Of a stretch of 64,000 nucleotides of DNA, positions 1-12,623 are shown piece by piece. A model generated the notes under the pieces. That model ran no database searches, was not told where the DNA came from, and saw nothing but the letters and a program-made list of their open reading frames with translations. This DNA comes from Trema orientale (lineage: Eukaryota > Streptophyta > Magnoliopsida > Rosales > Cannabaceae). A program made the translations under genes and the position numbers. The stretch spans positions 807,718 to 871,717 of the forward strand of contig JXTC01000109.1 of NCBI GenBank assembly GCA_002914845.1. The letters are read 5' to 3'. Positions within the stretch are counted from its first letter, which is position 1, and the number at the start of each line of letters is the position of its first letter.

Positions 1-2796
1 GATTATTATTCTTAGGGAGGTCTTCCTTTGTTATAGTAATTTCATTCCAAAAATTACCCCTTAAATATCTAATGTATTTTACCACATGCAATTCATTTTA
101 GAATTTTGTATTTTATGTAAATTTCAATAAAAAAAGTATTCCTTTTTTCTGTTGATTAATCAATATTTCGAATTAAGTTATATATTTATTCAAATATCCA
201 ACAAAATTGGGACTCTTTTTAGAGTTTGGTGATAAAAATTTGTGGATCTAGATGTTCATTTGGGACCTTCTCAAATTGTTTCTTTTTAAGAATCAAAATA
301 ATTTATGCCAAAATAATACATACCAAGAGGGTCAAAAGGCTTTGTAGATGTAATGGATCTTAAAATACTATTTGTGCATCCCCTGAACAAATTTATCTAC
401 ATTAGGTTTACTTATTAATGGTTGATCATCAAACAATTTAATAATACTAACCAAACATAATAATCGTAATTCATACGTTAATTCCAATGTTTAACAAAAT
501 TTAGAAATTACTCAAATGGTCATTACATTCGTGTTCTAATTAAGTATATTCCTATCAACATTCCTGTTTTATTTTATTTTACCATATCAAACACCATCTT
601 ATTAGTGTATATATAGTAAATTTCAACTAATGATTAAAAGTCTTGACAATGTTTTTGAACCAAAGTAAAATATTTTTATTTACTTACACATTGATATATT
701 TCTTATCGCTTTAATGAAAAATATTAAGGCTTTTTAATTTGACTTATGTTTAAGTTAAAATGAGTGCCAAGACACTCTAATTTTCACTCTTATGTGAACT
801 CATTGTTTGTTACGTGGAGTTCAGGTTTCATTATATTATTTTATATTATTAATATACAAAATAATTTAGTAAAGTCTACGTCTCAAGTAGTAAGAGTGAA
901 GAGTGAAAAAAAGACTAGTCCTGACATTTCTATTAAGTAAATTTAGGATGCATTATAATTGATTTAACACCATTAAAATAGGTTATTATTTGCACTGCCA
1001 GGTAGAATATGTTCTTCCCATATGAAAAAATTGACATGTTTTTATTGAAATAAAAAAGACTAACTATCCATAAAGGAAGGGGAAAAAAAGAGTAATTATC
1101 CAATTAAGAACAAAAGGAAATGGAGGCTCCTTATTCCTTGAATCTATTTAATTAGAAAAATAATTAACCAATTTCATTAGCAAAATTAGCAGTTAATTAA
1201 TCAAAATTTGTCAGTATATAAATGGCACACACCAACCCACTTTGTCGACGTGTGAAGTACCAACCCCCATGTCTCAATTCACGCTCCTAGAGTCGCGTGG
1301 ACAATTCCACCCCACTCGAGCATGCGAGCGATACAGCATCTCAGCATATTTACAAGTATCAATGGGTGCTTTGGGGCCCACGTGGCCTTATAGCAAAGGG
1401 GGGTTGGGGGTTGGTGAGTGTTTGGATCGTAATTTGCTTTTTCGCTTTGATTACAAAGAACAATCAAGTTACTTCACTGTTCATTCATTTCATCATATCT
1501 TTTAGTGGACTACTAAACTAGCTTCATTCCTTCCTTTTTGGACCTTATTCGGTTGAATCTTCTTTTGGCATTTTTTCCATTTTCTTTGGTCTTTTCTCTT
1601 GTTGTTTAATTTTTGAAAAGACAACTTTTTCCAGTCTTATTTGACTCGTACTCTTAGTTCAAAAGTGATAGATAATAGAAGACACATTATTGTAGACGTA
1701 AGCTAAGCATGGATTTGGTGCATATACAGATTGTAGATTCTTAAAACTTAAATCGAGGCATGGCTTACGGGAATTCCAATCCGGTTAAACACTTAAACTT
1801 GCGAGTATTCTATGCGCACTCATTTTTTGCACCAAGAATTTTGCAGATGTGGTATGGTTTTTGACAGTGTGTGATCCGAATTTAACTATTGAGATAAAAC
1901 TTTGATAATTGGAAAAAAAAAATTAAAAGTAACACTAATATTACTCTAATGCTATATTTGGTATCCCATTTTGTATTATACTAGGTGTATCGTATCGTCA
2001 AATTATTATATAATACAATTAATTTTTTTGTTTTGTATGCATTAAAAGATAGGTATTGACTAACTATACAAATTTATCATATTTGGTATAAAATAAGAAG
2101 CGAAAGTTAATTGAGAAAATCATGAAAGAGAATAATGAGAGAGAAACTAATTACAGAATATTTAAGAAGGAGAATTGAGAATGTGAAGAGATAATAACCT
2201 ATAATTACAATAATACGAGGTAATACACTCGTGTAAACTAATACGCCAACTATATTATTTAAAGCGTCATATTAAATCTATATAATAATAATAATACTAC
2301 AATATAATGTTTAAAGGGGCTTATAGAAATATGACTAAATTTTGAGCCTAATTTCAGTAAATGTCCCTTTGTCAAATATTATAGCAAAATGTCCAGTATA
2401 CATGCTTATATACTAAGTGTAAAATTTTATATGTCAAGTATAAAAAATTATATACCCAATACATTTCAGTACAGTAATTAAAATTAGTAGATATGTGTAT
2501 CTACCAAGTATAAAAATATATATACCTTGACATTTAGTTATAAAATTTTAAAAGTGGATATCTACTTAATCAAATTTAAAATTTTGGTCTTCCACTTAAA
2601 TTTCCCATGTTTTTTAAGATGGTGTACCAAACATCATAGGTTAAAATACAGACTTCCACTGCACTTCGGGCCGGAAACACATACCTTTAGGCCCAATGGG
2701 CCAAGATAAAAGACTTAACGGACACATCCAACGCAAACGGCATAACGAAAAAACAAAGCCCATCAAGAACAAATATGGATATTCGATACGATCATT
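1..2796. other. Intergenic, no gene recognised
   Basis: This AT-rich stretch lies downstream of the minus-strand esterase gene. I see no protein with coding character. One spot stands out: a TATA-like TATATAAAT at 1215-1223 followed by a less AT-rich block (about 1230-1440) that contains a CACGTG core inside GGGGCCCACGTGGCC. It looks promoter-like, but no convincing ORF follows in either direction. Positions about 2330-2560 carry repeated AAGTATAAAA-type units and look like old repeat DNA. Confidence 0.5.
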
Positions 2797-4186
2797 TCAG
2801 GCCGAAGGATGGGCATCATATTTTGATGGTCCAAAGTGGGAGAGATAAGCTTCAGCCAGCTTATGGCCCAACTCAACCTGGGCCTTAGTAGTTAGGTGCA
2901 GGTGATCATCTTTTAGCTGCGACCCTTTGGCGTCCACGGTCACCACATTGGCCAGGTTGATGCTCAATTGGGCTTCCCTTACTTTCTCCAAATACTTCTT
3001 ATCCCCTGATGCAATTGCAACCTGTAAAGTAAAATAAACTAAAATAAAATTACAAAACTTACCTGAACTTATTGCAACGCCATATGTTTCTTCTAGAGGT
3101 AACGACATTTTTATCCTTTATATTTTGTTTTGTATATTTGGATTTACCCTGCATTTTCAAGAATAACAAATTTATGCCATAAAACTTAGGAATGGTAATA
3201 AAATTACCCTCTCTTATGTAAGTGACCATCAGTTTGGGGAAATTATTCCGTCAGATATAGGTGAAATGGATAAATTTTAATAATCAATTTAACGAAAATT
3301 TTGTCTCAAAAAGTAAAAACTATTAATAGGATTGCATTTGTTACAATTAACAAATATGCTAGTATTCAAGCAAAAAAAAAAAGAAAAAAAAATGCTAGTA
3401 AAAGTTGTCATTTTATTCAAAAAAAAATTATTTCAAAAAAGTTATAAGGTAAATTCATGGATAAATACAAACAGAATGGATAAAAATGTAGTTTTTTCTA
3501 AAAAAAATAAAATAATAATAATAATAATAATAAAGTAGTGACCACCCTATTTCAAACATTTATTTCCAATCGAATTTTCGACTTTTCTTGTCCAAAAACA
3601 TATGAAAAATTTTGCTAACCTGAATGATTGGAAGCGAAGGCAGAGAAAGATCCTCTCTAACATTCATAATAAGCTTCTCGATGTTCCCCTTGTACGCCTC
3701 AGCATCATGGTGCGACGACGTGTCACTCTCTCCTTGGTACCACAGCAATGCCCGTATCTGACCCCCACCCTTGACGCTCTCCTTCGCCCTCTTAATCATA
3801 TTCTCGTAGAGCTGTTCCCCACGCGCCCACTCCTTGATGGCCGTTCCGCCAACGGCGCAGGGCACCAGCCCCAGTGGGCCCACAGGGGACACATGGTCCC
3901 TCACGGCGTTGGCGAAGGACATCCCGGGCCCCACACCGCAGGTCTTTTTGGTGTCGATGTCCTTGTGGAGAGGCTCACGCGCGGTCTCCCAGTGGAGCGT
4001 GGCGGTAAGGCGGAGGATACAGTCCTTGGGTTGGCCCTCCGGCGGAACGACGCCGTCCCAGTGGTGGTGGTGGTTGACGCCGCCCCGACCCGCCATGTTG
4101 CTCTGACCCGATAAGATGAAGATCTGCTTATTCGGGTTGTCGATTTCTGGGTTTTGATTGTCTGAAACAGGTATTTCTGTTGCCAT
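2797..4186 (-). CDS. Probable carbohydrate esterase, SASA domain (SGNH hydrolase), At4g34215-like
   Basis: Two exons join in phase 0: 4186-3620 and 3021-2797 (intron 3021/3620, donor CAG|GTTAG, acceptor ACAG|GTT), giving 263 residues, close to the roughly 260 usual for this plant family. Family knowledge: SASA/DUF303 proteins are SGNH-fold acetyl esterases on carbohydrates. Visible motifs are GQSNMAGRGG with nucleophile Ser29, VGGTAIKEW near residue 114, WYQGESD near residue 150, and a C-terminal D228-H-L-H231 that supplies the Asp and His of the triad. All catalytic blocks are intact. There is no evident signal peptide, so it is probably cytosolic, as Arabidopsis relatives are annotated. An HHHH run follows the nucleophile motif. 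The intron holds a (TAA)n microsatellite near 3509-3532. The ATG chosen is the first in frame and has no credible upstream extension. The natural substrate is unknown. Confidence 0.92.
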
Positions 4187-4328
4187 TACTCCAATCGGGG
4201 ATGGTTTTGGTTGTGATTTTGGGTTGCTAGTAACTCGATTTTGGTGTTTTCGGCTCTAGACGAACTCGGATCTGTGGTTTCTGAACTCATGTTTCTAAAT
4301 CCTGCATTTTATAATATTGCGATCTTGA

Positions 4329-4600
4329 CACGTGTTAATCGTTAGTTGAAGGTGTTTAGATTAGAATAAGAATGTTTGATTAGAATAAGAACTTATTATT
4401 AAAGGGAATTAAGAAATGAAATGACAAGAGGTTGTGGGAATGATATCTTCAGGTTGTTAGGTGAAACTTGGTCATTACATTATTTTACAGGGAATTCACG
4501 TGTGCCGTACGGTGGGGCACAGAATGATTGTATTTGGTTTACCAAAACAAAATTTTAAGGGTAATTCACGTGTGCCGTACGGTGGGGATCAGACTGATTG
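4329..4600. promoter_or_regulatory. Three G-box cores upstream of the esterase, two in a 70-bp tandem duplication
   Basis: CACGTG occurs at 4329-4334 (as ACACGTGT), 4497-4502 and 4567-4572, which is 143-386 bp upstream of the esterase ATG. The last two lie in near-identical 40-bp blocks (4491-4530 and 4561-4600) that share ATTCACGTGTGCCGTACGG. G-boxes bind bZIP and bHLH factors (family knowledge). That they regulate this gene is inference from position. Confidence 0.55.
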
Positions 4601-6100
4601 GGTCCTCTGGGTTTGTATTAGGTTTTAGATTTCTGGGCTTTACCCATACCAACATTTGGACCTAATACTCCACCAGAAACGGGTTAGGTAGCAAAATACC
4701 ATTTTTTAAGAAACACGAATTAAAGTTAACTAAAAAGTTCTTTACTCTGATAACTAATCCCTTTTATCTGCTAAATTTCTCATTCAAAATTAATTTAAGT
4801 AGGAACAAACCATTTTTTTTAAATAAGCACTATAAATTAGAACAAAAAATGGTTGTTATAAATTATTATTCAAGTCTAATACGTTGTATTGATCTAATTT
4901 TTAGACCAAAGACTTGGCTTAATCAGCCGAATATGTATCTTAGCGATTTTTGTTTGGATGAGATGCGGCTATCTGGACTTAAGAATATCAACGGGATGGA
5001 TAGGGAGCGATTTTTCTAGAAGAAAATAGCCGCAATGTGGTTTTTAGTACAATATTTGTTTTATACTAGAGGATTTATTTTATGGGTATGTCTATAGTAG
5101 GGACACGCGTGGTAGAGCTTTAGTGCAGACCAAAAATTTGTAGACATTAGATGTTTATTGAACGGTGTACAGATACACAGTTTTAAGATAGACTTAATCT
5201 CACTTGATAAAATGACTTATCATTTATGGGGGACATAAAAGAGCTCAATCTCCATTAATGGCTACTCCCTTAATCTCTTCTGCTTTACCTTCACTCTTAC
5301 TATTTTTTCTCTTCCCCAATTCTCTCTTTCACTTATCCTAACCTCCTCTCCACCTCTGGAACTAGCACTAATAATAATCACCATCACCGACAACGACAAT
5401 GATCGTGACTTCTTCCCAGAAACTAATGAAAACAATCTTAGCTGAGAGATCGATTGGGACCATTTTATAAATAAATTGAGAAAAATATCATAGAGCTTAG
5501 ACCCAATTTTCTTGTGTCAAGATAAAATTTTGTTGTCTCTCTCATTTGAGTAAGGCATTTGAAACAAAGAAGACGAAGAACTCAAAACCCTCAAAACTAT
5601 CAAATTGGTTCATGGACTGTAATTTTCAGCACACCTTATTCTAGATCATTTCCAAGGAGGATAATGATTAACCTAGATTTAACAAATTTTCCATCAATTA
5701 ACTCCAAAATCTCTTAGCGGATTTTTTGTTATTAGCTCTAGAAAGAATTTGCAGATAGTTTATCTCCTCCTGTTTTGTTCGTGTTTACTTCTTTCTTTTA
5801 TAAACATGGGTAAAGTCTCTATATGGGAGAGTGTAATGTAAATTAAATGCACTACAAATAAAATGGGCCCTCCAATCTTAATCAATTATGTATAATCTTG
5901 TCAAGCAACGTGTCTCTATGTACGGCTAAAAGTTATAGCCCTATTATAGCCTTGTCTTTATTTTATACGGTGGGTAAAACCTTTATACAACTTATTACTT
6001 TTTTTTTTCTGGTTTTACGTGATGAGTCAGCTTTTCATTGTAAAGAGTTGCATCTCAGTAACTTAAAGAGAAAAAATATCGATTTGACTTTTTGAAGAAG
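4601..6100. other. Intergenic, no gene recognised
   Basis: AT-rich DNA between the esterase promoter and a SINE. Pyrimidine-rich sequence at 5260-5350 and small ATG-led frames do not give a coding pattern. I see nothing else that can be supported. Confidence 0.4.
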
Positions 6101-6300
6101 TGGGTTGGCTCAAGTGGTAAGAGCACTCACTACTTGGGATCTCGATCCTAGGTTCGAGTCACCCTGGAGGTATGTATGAAAACCTATTATTCCTAATAGG
6201 ATGGGGTGAGAATTGGATGGTAGTAGGTATTTTCCTTTAATTTATAATAAGTAAAGGTCATTAGTTAAATCTCACCTTTTTTTAAAAAAAAAAGAAAAAA
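6101..6300 (+). mobile_element. tRNA-derived SINE
   Basis: A tRNA-like head carries a box A (TGGCTCAAGTGG, 6106-6117) with a paired D-arm GCTC/GAGC, and a box B (GGTTCGAGTC, 6151-6160) about 35 bp later. A non-tRNA body of about 100 bp follows and ends in a T/A-rich tail at about 6280-6300. No acceptor stem closes around the two boxes, so this is a Pol III retroelement rather than a working tRNA gene. Target duplications are obscured by the A-rich surroundings. Confidence 0.7.
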
Positions 6301-6377
6301 AAATTAAAAAAAAATTAATGGGAGTCATGATTGTCGCTGACATCCTTATATATTAGATATTTATTTTTTAGGTTTTT

Positions 6378-7115
6378 TTCTTTTATTTTTCCCACTCGAA
6401 TTATGTACATTGTATCAAGTTACCCCTTGAACTATGAAAAGTGTTAAATTTCCCCCTTGAATCTCTAAATCGTCTAACTCACCGTTAAATATTCATGTGC
6501 ATATTACATGACCCAAATTTTAGGGGCTTTCTTGTAAATTAACTTTTAATAGGTTCTTCTATTCTTCAAAAAAAACTCCTATAGGGTTTGTCGAATCTCA
6601 ATTTTTTTTCTTCTAAGAACATGTCTTGCGGTTTGCACAAACAAAATACAAATCAACAAAATACATATCTTAACATGGATAATTGTCGTGTGTACAGAGA
6701 ACCCCATGAGTGAAGTCAAAAGCAAGGAAAAAGGTTAACATAGTTGCTGCAAAGAATTTGTTCAATGTCAATCAACCATAGTTATCTACAGGTTCAAGAC
6801 TCACCCATAAGAATACGGAGGAAGCATGAAAGATTACCTTTTTGGAACATGCTTTGCAATGTATTAATTGTGTTTTGTGACTGTTTTTGAATTAGGTACT
6901 ACTGAGCATATGAGTCTAATGAAACCTCCGTTTTGTAGATTATGTAATATGACTATTAAATATGTTATAGGTAATAGAACCTTTATTTATGTGTTTTCCG
7001 TTTATTTAACGGTAGATTTAGATGATTTAGAGATTCAGAGGGAAAATTTAATACTTTTCATAGTTCAAGGGGCAACTTGATACAAGGTGCATAATTCAGA
7101 GGGGAAAAATAAGAA
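6378..7115. mobile_element. Foldback MITE with long terminal inverted repeats
   Basis: The first roughly 110 bp (from about 6378) and the reverse complement of the last roughly 110 bp (to about 7115) align closely. Shared blocks include TTGTATCAAGTT, CCCCTTGAACTATGAAAAGT and GAATCTCTAAATC. The interior is unique and non-coding. A 70-codon frame at 6868-7080 runs into the right arm and is not a gene. The target duplication is not clear. Confidence 0.75.
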
Positions 7116-7208
7116 CCCTTATTTTTTTCATTTCTTTATCTTTTACAGATTTAGTACTTTTTTTTTTTTCCTTTTTTTGTTAGTTCTTTTTTTTTTCTTT
7201 TGTTTGAT

Positions 7209-7781
7209 GGACAACCTATAAGCTTTTACAAAAATAGGACTTTTATTGCCATATCATTTAATGAATATTTCAGAGTTCCAAAATTAATCCTGACTCAACC
7301 CTAGTCAAAAATTTTTGACCAAGTCGAAAAAATCGAAAGTGACAGAGACGGCGCTAGGAAGACGGCCGACCATGTTCGACTACAGTCAATGTCGGTCGAA
7401 AATTTTTGACTGGTGGCTTCGACCCCAGTCGAATTGTTTGACTACGGTCGAATGTTGATCCGACCCTAGTCAAAAATTTTCGATCCGGGTCAAAATTTTC
7501 TAGCCACCGGTCGAAAAAAGAACTAAACAATCAGGAGAGACGGCCGAACAAGTTTGAGCACGGTCAAAATTTTTTGACCCCAGTCAAGCGGAGGCGTGGC
7601 CGTCTGGGTCCGTATCGGGACCAATGGTAGTGGCTAAAGTAGTTTGAAGTTTGTCGAAGAAATATAGTATCTAAGTAATTTTATATGTGTGACATAGCAA
7701 TGGGGGTTAGTTTTGAAAATATTAATGAATGAGTCTCATTTTTCATCACAAGAGTTTAGTAGACCCCTAGATGTAAATTTC
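7209..7781 (-). mobile_element. GTCGA-array TIR element, copy 1
   Basis: This segment is the reverse complement of the core of 49995-50735. Both flanking shoulders match (TAGACCCCTAGATGTAAATTT side; TGGACAACCTATAAG side). The ends are themselves weak inverted repeats around a shared AAAATAGGACT. The centre (about 7310-7590) is a locally GC-richer array of short units such as TTCGACCCCAGTCGAA and CGGTCGAAAATTTTTGAC, many of them imperfect palindromes. It has no coding capacity. Confidence 0.65.
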
Positions 7782-8040
7782 TTTTTTTTTTAAATTTTTT
7801 TTACGATTCACTTTTATAATATTTTTAACAATTAGATATTAGAAAAAAAAATTATTGAAGAATTTTATTTATTAAAAAAAAGCAATACTATCACAGGTAT
7901 CTTACTTTATCTTAGGAACGATTAGATTTCGTAAATTCTTTGGATAATTTTGATATCAATTGTCACTCGGAAACTATCAGGTCTCATTCAGCCACCGACG
8001 GCTACCTAATAAGTATTCATGATAATTAAAAATTGTTTTA

Positions 8041-8545
8041 ATTGTGCTTTTATATGAGAATTGAAAAAACAAAGTTACCATAGATAGTAGGATACCTACG
8101 ATATCGGGGAAAATTGAATAAATAAAGTATCAAGAATTTGAATGTTTGTATTGCAAAAAAATAAAAATAAAAGTAAAAAATAGAGGTTATTATAAGTAAG
8201 ATATCCGAGAATTTGGTTACCATAGATTTTTTGCAGGATACCACCAAGATACTTATAGTTATATGGTTTTTTGCAGGATACCACCAAGATACTTATAGTT
8301 ATATAGTTATAGTATCACGAATTTGAACATTCTTATTGTAAAAATAAAAAATAAAAAATAAAAAAATTCTGATTTTTCCTACCAGTATCCTGATAAGATA
8401 CCACCAAGATATCTATGGTATTTGGGAATTTGTCTATTCCTATTTTTTTTTTAAAAAAAAAAACATAGCCTACCATAATTTGGATAAAAATAAATAAATA
8501 TATAAACCTAGAGGTAATACTACCAAGCATAGGTTCCTAATAATT
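8041..8545. repeat. Degenerate GGATACCACCAAGATA repeats with one exact 40-bp tandem duplication
   Basis: TTGCAGGATACCACCAAGAT plus its 3' continuation ACTTATAGTTATAT occurs at 8231 and again at 8271, so the period is 40 bp. Degenerate copies of GATACCACCAAGATA recur near 8397, with relatives at about 8080-8100 (GGATACCTACGATATC). A-rich tracts separate the units. No coding potential is seen. Short frames on the minus strand are repeat translations. Confidence 0.65.
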
Positions 8546-8828
8546 TGGTTCAGGAGCCCAGCGTTATTTATTAAACAAAAAGAAAAAAGAAGGCTGAGAT
8601 TACAACAGGCTTTTAAAATACCGTATGTTATTAACATATTTATAAAAGTACTATATCAAATTTACCATATTTTAAAATCACCATAATGTGTTTATAGCTT
8701 TCCAAAAGCAGCATAACTTTTTTGCTGCATTGCAAAAATGCCATTGTCGTAAAAATAAAGGTCCAAGTCGTAATTTTCCAATGTTTTCAGCCCAAGATCC
8801 ATATTTTTCATATCTTTTGGGCCATTGA

Positions 8829-9548
8829 GAGGTGTTCATGGCCGGTCTGGACGGTCTAAATCGCCAATCCAGAAACTAATCCGAATGTGCAGTTTGGTCT
8901 GTTCACCAATCCGTGCGGTTTGAGTTGGTCGATTCAAACCGGCCAAACCGCACCTATATTTTTATGGCCAATTTGAGCGGTTTCCGCGATTTGAAAACTT
9001 ATAAAATTTGAATTAATACAACATCAACAAAGCTCATATTATAATTATATTTTATCTAAAATATAAAGTCCAAATATAAAATGAGACCATAACGTAGTTA
9101 AAAGTTACAGCTAAATTGAAAGTCCTAATAAACTTAAACTTTAGTTACAACTTACAACCTAATCAAAATTGAATAACAAACTTAAAGTCTTTAATCTTGA
9201 ACACATTACAACAACAAGACTTAGTCTAAAAGATCATAAGAATCTTGAGTAACATAGTCTTAAATGAGTTAAGAGTAATCACTACTCAATTAGAATAAAT
9301 GAGCTTAAATTTCAAACTATTAATATACATATATATATATATATTTTTAAAAAATACATATACAAATTTACTGGCCGGTTCAGTTTGAATCCATTTGAAT
9401 TTGTCCAAAATTGAGAACCGAATCGGTCAAGTCGGTTTTCATATTTTTTAATCTGTAACTGGCCATTTAAGAAGAGAAACCACATGGATTGGATAATTTG
9501 GACTGGATTGAGCGGTTTCCGCAGTTTTGCAGTTATTTTGAACACCTC
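8829..9548. mobile_element. Probable hAT-type MITE (GAGGTGTTCA ends)
   Basis: Ten-base terminal inverted repeats GAGGTGTTCA and TGAACACCTC bound a 720-bp, non-coding, AT-rich element whose subterminal parts are rich in CGGTTTG and AAACCG units. Short inverted ends with this composition are typical of plant hAT non-autonomous elements. I could not align an 8-bp target duplication, so the exact boundaries are uncertain. Confidence 0.6.
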
Positions 9549-10544
9549 ATGCCACTCCGTTTTTCTTTATTTTTTATAATAAACCCATGTTTTCTCATAC
9601 TTATGTAAAATTCTCATTTTTCTATTACTATCTCCATCCCTGAAGGCTAAACGCAATAACCTACCCATCTTATTAAATATTCCTTTAGATGTGGGGACAG
9701 TGTGAGGATTAACCAACAGATAATAGAGAAAATTATAATTATCCATTACCGGTTAATAATGACAAAATGAGGGGGGAGGGGGAAAGAAAGAAAAAAGATG
9801 ATAATACTAAAAAAGTAAAGAAAATAAGAGTAGGTGTCTTTTTTTTTTTTTTTTTTTTTAAATTTTTTTACATATCATTTGTAAGTAACAATACTAAGTT
9901 TTTTATAATTAACAGAACATTGTAAACAAAAAAATATTAAATAAGTTTCAAATGCTAAAGTTCAAATACATAAGACGTTATGCACGATTTTTTCAGATCG
10001 TATTGTGACTTCAGCTTGTACAAAGCGAGTTAATCTTAATCGAATTTAAACTCCTTAAAACTTTCACCTCTTGATTAATAGAGTCAAGCTTCTTCCTCAT
10101 CACATGAATTAGCTTGCATACAAGCCGATCGCGTTATTTACGATGAATATCTGGGCAAATCATGCGAAAATCAATGGATTTAAATTCAGATTTGATCTTT
10201 CTGATATTTAGTTGATTGTAGCTAATTAAATTCAAATTAATGCTTACGTAATCTGTAAAAAAGAACCCTATCTCCCTCAACCTATAAATACACGACTAAT
10301 AGACTAAGATAAGGGACAAAGAGTTCTTTCTTATACGACTTATATTCTCTCTATCTCTCAAAAATATTAACTACAAGCTTTATATTCGAAGACTGAACTA
10401 CTATAAACTCGTGTCTCAATTTTAATTTTATCAAAATTAGCATTTATTATATTACTCACGTCGTTGAACCAATTTTTAGCATCAACATAAGTATATATAA
10501 TTCTCTAAACTCATTATTTTACGGAAGATAAATGAATATGAGTG
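9549..10544. other. Intergenic, no gene recognised
   Basis: AT-rich DNA with a T-tract at 9839-9858 and a purine-rich run at about 9770-9830. No supported coding region, RNA gene or element ends were found. Confidence 0.4.
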
Positions 10545-10552
10545 GTGTAAAG

Positions 10553-11130
10553 TAGGGCTGGCAATTCGTGTTATCGTGTCGTGTTCGGGTCGACACGATT
10601 ACGACACGACACGATAACACCTAACCCGAACACGACACGATTAATAAACGTGTCAAAAATTTAAACCCGAACACGACACGATTAATATACGTGTAACACG
10701 ACACGACACGTGTAACCCGTTTAATAAACGTGTCATGTGTCATATTATGACCCGTTTGACACGATTATTCAAAATTGACACGATTATTCTAATTTAACAC
10801 GATTATAACTACTTAATTTAATTTTACTCCTATAAATATGCTTAGAATTAATTAAAATCACGTTTAATATATTAAAATATTAATAAATGTGTCGTATTAG
10901 TGTCGTGTTGACACGACACGAAAATGACACGAAAACGACACGTTTAATTAAACGGGTTACACGGGTCATTTTCGGGTTAAGCAGGTTGACCCGAAACCCA
11001 CCCGTTTATTATACGTGTTACACGTGTCAACCCGAAATTGACACGAAAATTAAATGGGTCACCCAAACCCGTTTATTTCGTGTCGTTTTCGAGTCGTATC
11101 GTCGTGTCGTGTAGAAAATTGCCAGCCCTA
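10553..11130. mobile_element. hAT-type MITE with exact 8-bp target duplication
   Basis: The element begins TAGGGCTGGCAATT and ends with the exact reverse complement AATTGCCAGCCCTA. It is flanked by a perfect 8-bp direct repeat GTGTAAAG (10545-10552 and 11131-11138), which matches the hAT superfamily. The 578-bp interior is packed with variants of CGTGTCGTGT and ACGACACG plus ACCCGTTTAATAAACG units, giving heavy internal self-complementarity. A 75-codon frame inside (10887-11114) is simply repeat sequence. Confidence 0.88.
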
Positions 11131-11138
11131 GTGTAAAG

Positions 11139-12623
11139 TTACATACATATCTATATATAATTATTTTTTATGTGAATATGTATATATATTGGGATGGGTA
11201 ATAGGGCGGATCATGCTAATATCGTCCCCGCACTATACTTTCATATTACCGGTGCGGTTATTATCCGTCCCGATCATTTTTCTCACTTGAGTGATTTTTT
11301 CTTTTCTTATTCGAATCAGATAATCACAGATACCTGTAACAATGAGTTATATTACTATCATCCCTATTTGGACCATCCGTTGATGCTTTCCCTATGGTGA
11401 GGTACATTTAGGGTCTATCTCGATGAATGTTCATGGTATGATAGTGGCACAAATGACCATATAGACGCTCTATTTTAAGATACATAAATTGAAATTAATT
11501 TTTTTTTATTAAATATACACTGTGTTAACTAATTTTAGCAGCTAAACTTCTCATCTAGAATTAATTTGGACAAGGATGGCAACCAAACAATTAAAACAAA
11601 TTTTTTGAAAAGAGGAAGTGATATGATTTACTGTTATACATAATTAGTTGGAAATAATAAGTGGTACTAGTCTAATTGTTTTAAGAAACTTTTTATCTAC
11701 GGGCCATTCTAGACCTAAGGCATGGGCCCTGGAAATTTCCAGATTAGGTTCCAAATCAGAACCATAAACTTCCTATTAGCTTGAGCCCAGCTCTACCCAA
11801 CTATAGGAATGTTAAATAAGTTCCCTATAATCTCGTTGTCATTTTGCTAATGTAGTTCTCAAATAGAATTTTTCTTCTTTCTTCTTAAGGAAAATGATTT
11901 TGATTTTATCAAACTCAATAACTTCTTGGTGTCTACTTCTTACAGGGTGTCAAGGGAGAAGCAGGTCCAAAAGCAACAACTAAAATCACTCCTTCTATTA
12001 TTACCAAAAAAAAAAAAATCACTTCTATTTTTTTTTAAGAAAAATAAATTATGCTTCTATTGCACTCTCTTTACATAAAAAGAAAAAAAGATAGGGCAGG
12101 GACTGCTTTTCACGCCAAACAAACTGAAAATAAAAACAAAATTGTCAAGGGACAAAGGAGCCTTCCTCTCAGTTTATTGTGATTTGCAATTTTATAAATT
12201 AGATTGAGACACAAATAACTAATAATTATTAAGAGCCGCGACCAAGCAGCCAATTCCACTGACCCTCAAAGGGAAAATCATCATTGTAGATAACCGAATC
12301 AAATGTGAATCGATACACACTACTCATACCTCCATAAGCATAACATGTTTTTTTGCTAACAAATATTTAGCTTCTTGCTTAAGCAAAACTGCAATCAATG
12401 CCCACTATACGCATTCTTATAATTATCTGGTATTCTATATAGAAGATCAATCACATCTGATTAATTGGTCAAACATACAACCGCTTTCTCACATAATTTA
12501 TCAACATTTCTTATGCTTTTTATGCAACATATCCAAGTCAATAAAAAGATGATTAAAAAAAAAAAAAAAGGAAGGAAGAGAACACTTTAGTCTATCAAAC
12601 ACTTTTGTGGGGCCCAATTCCAA
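11139..12623. other. Intergenic, no gene recognised
   Basis: A slightly GC-richer patch (about 11190-11400) can be read as a 68-codon frame, but its composition resembles repeat-derived plant sequence and it matches nothing I recognise. The remainder is AT-rich 3' flank of the receptor kinase. Confidence 0.4.

Noticed and set aside
3602-4114. 170-codon plus-strand frame
   Set aside because: Antisense shadow of esterase exon 1, which has intact catalytic motifs on the other strand.
6101-6175. tRNA gene
   Set aside because: Box A and box B are present, but no acceptor stem closes the structure and a SINE body with an A/T tail follows.
6868-7080. 70-codon frame
   Set aside because: It overlaps the right inverted arm of a foldback MITE and has no protein character.
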